DNA of 64,000 nt from Aurantimonas aggregata (GTDB lineage Bacteria > Pseudomonadota > Alphaproteobacteria > Rhizobiales > Rhizobiaceae): positions 62,001 through 126,000 of the forward strand of contig NZ_JAAAMJ010000011.1 in NCBI RefSeq assembly GCF_010500835.1, read 5' to 3'. The translations under genes and the position numbers were made by a program. Of this stretch, positions 61,930 to 64,000 are shown one piece after another. Within the stretch, counting starts at the first letter, position 1, and each line of letters starts with the position of its first letter. The notes under the pieces are model-generated. The model did not search any database. It saw nothing but the letters and a program-made list of their open reading frames with translations, and was not told the DNA's origin.

Positions 61930-63183
61930 ATGCTGAACCGGCTCCCCTCGTCCATCTCCGCCCTCCTCGACTCGCGGACCGAAGGGCACTCGCTGCCCGC
62001 CGGGCTCTATACGCGGGACGATGTCTTCGCCGCCGATCTCGACGTCTTCTTCCATCGGCACTGGATCCAGGTCGGTCTCGAGTGCGACGTTCCAGAGCCC
62101 GGCGATGCGGTGACGCTCGAGATCGGCAGCGCCAGTCTGATCCTGCTGCGGGACGACGACGGGGAAATCCGGGTCATTCGCAATTCGTGCCGCCATCGCG
62201 GCGCCCGCCTGCTCGACGAGGGTCGGTCCATCGTCTCGAAACTTGTCTGCCCCTACCACCAGTGGACCTACGAGCTCAGCGGCGAACTGATCCACGCGCC
62301 GCACATGGGGATGGACTTCGACAAATCCTGTCGCAGCCTCAAGCCGGTCCACTTCAAGTCGATCGGCGGGCTGATCTATGTCTGCCTGTCGGACGATCCC
62401 CCTGCCGACGTCGCCATGCTGGAGGCCGTCATGGAGGCGCGTCTCGCTCCCTACGACATCCGCCAGGCGAAGGTCGCGTTTCAGTTCGATGTCGTCGAGA
62501 AGGGCAACTGGAAGCTCACGATCGAGAACAACCGCGAGTGCTATCACTGCTCGGCAAACCATCCGGAACTCTGCGTCTCCTTCATCGATCTCGACTTCGG
62601 CTTCGACCCGGCGAGTCTCAGCCCCGAGGATCGCGAAGAGGCCGAGCGGCATCAGGCGCTGTACGACGCGCGCACGCGGGAATGGGAAGCCGACGGCTAT
62701 CCCTCCGCCGCCATCGAGCAACTCGCCGGTAACACCACGAATTTCCGCACGCAGCGCCTGATCATCGCCGGCGCGGGCGAGTCGCAGACCCCCGACGCCA
62801 CCGCCGCGTCGGCCAGGCTGCTCGGCACGATGACGCGCAAGGACGCGGGCGACACCCATCTGTGGGGCCACAATTCCTGGAACCACTTCATGGGCGACCA
62901 CGCGGTCGTCATCACGATCGTTCCCCTCGCCGCCGATCGAACGCTGGTGCGGACCAAGTGGCTGGTCCACCAGGACGCCGTGGAGGGCGTCGACTACGAT
63001 CTCGACAAGCTGACCAGCGTCTGGCTGGCGACGACGGACCAGGATTCCGCGCTGGTCGAACGGTCGCATGCCGGCATCGCCGATCCCGCCTACGAGCCAG
63101 GCCCCTACTCGACCTTCACCGAGGGACAGCTGGACAATTTCGTCACCTGGTACATCGAGCGTCTGCGCGCCCATGGCTACTGA
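61930..63183 (+). CDS. gbcA: Rieske oxygenase subunit, glycine-betaine monooxygenase-like
   Basis: A 417-residue ring-hydroxylating-type oxygenase. The Rieske [2Fe-2S] ligands are in NSCRHRGARLLDEGRSIVSK and LVCPYHQWTYELSG (Cys-x-His and Cys-x-x-His). The mononuclear iron site is ENNRECYHCSANHPEL (Glu, His, His). These features and the length match GbcA, which demethylates glycine betaine to dimethylglycine and formaldehyde; stachydrine demethylase is a close relative and the main alternative. It overlaps the reductase gene by 11 bases. It is divergent from a LysR regulator. Confidence 0.88.
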   Translation: MLNRLPSSISALLDSRTEGHSLPAGLYTRDDVFAADLDVFFHRHWIQVGLECDVPEPGDAVTLEIGSASLILLRDDDGEIRVIRNSCRHRGARLLDEGRSIVSKLVCPYHQWTYELSGELIHAPHMGMDFDKSCRSLKPVHFKSIGGLIYVCLSDDPPADVAMLEAVMEARLAPYDIRQAKVAFQFDVVEKGNWKLTIENNRECYHCSANHPELCVSFIDLDFGFDPASLSPEDREEAERHQALYDARTREWEADGYPSAAIEQLAGNTTNFRTQRLIIAGAGESQTPDATAASARLLGTMTRKDAGDTHLWGHNSWNHFMGDHAVVITIVPLAADRTLVRTKWLVHQDAVEGVDYDLDKLTSVWLATTDQDSALVERSHAGIADPAYEPGPYSTFTEGQLDNFVTWYIERLRAHGY

Positions 63184-64000
63184 CGCACTCGTCGCGACGG
63201 GCGAGACGGTCGAACGCCTATCCTGGGATCGCGAGGTTGATTGCGAACTCGACTGCGTCGACGTGCGGGCGGAAACGCACGACGTGAAGACGTTCACCTT
63301 CGTCTCGCCGGCAGGCAAGCACTTCGCGTTCGGCGCCGGGCAGTTCTTCACGATCGAGGTGTCGATCGGCATGGAGCGCCACAGCCGCTGCTACAGCATC
63401 TCCTCGTCGCCCATGAGGCGTGACGCGGTTTCGATCACGGTGAAGCGCGTGGCGGGCGGCGTCGTGTCGAACTGGCTCCACGACAATCTCGCGCCGGGAA
63501 CCCGGATGAAGGCCGTCGGCCCGCTCGGCCAGTTTACCCTGCCTGCTTCGCGGGTCCCCAAGCTCCTGCTCCTGTCGGCCGGCTCGGGCATTACCCCGGT
63601 CATGTCGATGGCCAGGGAAATGGCCGATCGGGGCGAACCGGGCGATGTCGTCTTCCTGCACGCCGGCAGGACCCCGAAGGACCTGATCTTCCGGGAAGAG
63701 CTTGGTTTGATTGCAGGTCAACTCGACGGTTTCCGACTGCATTTCCTGCCCGAGGACGTCGCCAACGAGCGGGGATGGCACGGCCTGACCGGGCGGATCT
63801 CGACGGAATACTTGTCGCTGGCAGTGCCCGACATCGCCGAGCGACGGGTGATGTGCTGCGGTCCGGCTCCCTTCATGGCCGAGGCCCGACGGATCGCCGC
63901 AGCGTTGGGGGTGCCAGCTGCGAACTATCTTGAGGAAAGCTTCGACGCGGCGGTGATCGAGGAGGCCCCGGCGCCGATCGCGGAAACCGTTTCGGACAAG
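63173..64000 (+). CDS. gbcB: Flavin/iron-sulfur reductase partner (GbcB-like), 3' end outside window
   Basis: The frame starts at ATG 63173, inside the end of gbcA, and runs to the window edge without a stop (276 codons). The FAD-binding motif is SRCYSISSSP (R-x-Y-S), followed by GGVVSNWLHDNLAPGTRMKA and the NAD-binding LLLLSAGSGITPVMSMAREM, then MCCGPAPFMAEARRIAAAL. This is a ferredoxin-NADP-reductase-type module. A plant-type [2Fe-2S] domain is expected beyond the edge. It passes electrons from NAD(P)H to the Rieske subunit. Coupling by overlap supports the pair. Confidence 0.88.
   Translation, partial: MATDALVATGETVERLSWDREVDCELDCVDVRAETHDVKTFTFVSPAGKHFAFGAGQFFTIEVSIGMERHSRCYSISSSPMRRDAVSITVKRVAGGVVSNWLHDNLAPGTRMKAVGPLGQFTLPASRVPKLLLLSAGSGITPVMSMAREMADRGEPGDVVFLHAGRTPKDLIFREELGLIAGQLDGFRLHFLPEDVANERGWHGLTGRISTEYLSLAVPDIAERRVMCCGPAPFMAEARRIAAALGVPAANYLEESFDAAVIEEAPAPIAETVSDK

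Noticed and set aside
61918-63372. A 484-residue minus-strand frame opposite the Rieske gene
   Set aside because: Lacks motifs and a ribosome site; the plus strand has complete iron-binding ligands.

Overview
The window looks like a chromosomal segment from a high-GC alphaproteobacterium, most likely of the Hyphomicrobiales (Rhizobiales). The reasons are roughly two-thirds GC by eye, many ATGA start/stop overlaps, a TRAP transporter, a hydroxyproline-type racemase operon, UrtABCDE with an acetamidase, glycine-betaine-type Rieske genes, and a palindromic intergenic element of the kind common in rhizobia. The species cannot be fixed from the sequence. No tRNA, rRNA or CRISPR array was recognised. 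Both edge genes (a family III CoA-transferase and a GbcB-like reductase) run off the window.

Positions 1-8.2 kb: a CoA-transferase divergent from an FCD-type GntR regulator with two matching candidate operators; a small exported protein; an aldose-epimerase-family protein; a class III nucleotide cyclase; a zinc-type oxidoreductase broken by one extra G; and a large MscS-type channel. Positions 8.6-14.5 kb: a TRAP transporter (binding protein, small and large permease) with a NIPSNAP protein, an alpha/beta hydrolase, an SDR and a TetR regulator, forming one apparent catabolic operon of unknown substrate behind a promoter with a strong palindrome. Positions 14.5-20 kb: a GntR regulator and a cupin divergent from a proline-racemase-family enzyme with a Ser/Cys catalytic pair, an FAD D-amino-acid dehydrogenase, a 3-hydroxyacyl-CoA-dehydrogenase-fold enzyme and an aspartate-dehydrogenase-like enzyme.

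Positions 20-42 kb: after an inverted repeat element and an App1-type phosphatase comes a surface polysaccharide locus. ManC, Gmd and Rmd would make GDP-D-rhamnose. Two single glycosyltransferases and one double-domain glycosyltransferase would build the chain. A coiled-coil methyltransferase resembling the WbdD chain terminator, but without its kinase, would cap it. Wzm/Wzt would export it. The set resembles the Pseudomonas A-band D-rhamnan locus. A GtrA/GtrB-like pair, a large GtrC-like membrane protein and two methyltransferases may decorate the product. An IS5-family element sits between manC plus its neighbouring glycosyltransferase and gmd. A pseudogene of an FkbM methyltransferase lies inside the locus. 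A sharp GC dip covers the C-terminal part of Wzt and the front of the capping methyltransferase.

Positions 42.5-54.3 kb: a UrtABCDE-type ABC transporter followed by an acetamidase/formamidase (and no urease), an orphan IS3-type OrfA, a DUF3830 protein, a 2,2-dialkylglycine-decarboxylase-like class III aminotransferase divergent from a LysR regulator, and a catabolic acetolactate-synthase-like enzyme. Together these suggest uptake and breakdown of amides and unusual amino acids. Positions 54.8-60.6 kb: a small exported protein, an RND efflux adaptor and pump, and a TetR regulator. Positions 60.6-64 kb: a GNAT acetyltransferase pseudogene carrying an 11-bp tandem duplication, a LysR regulator, and divergent gbcA/gbcB-like genes for demethylation of a quaternary amine, with a LysR-type palindrome between them.
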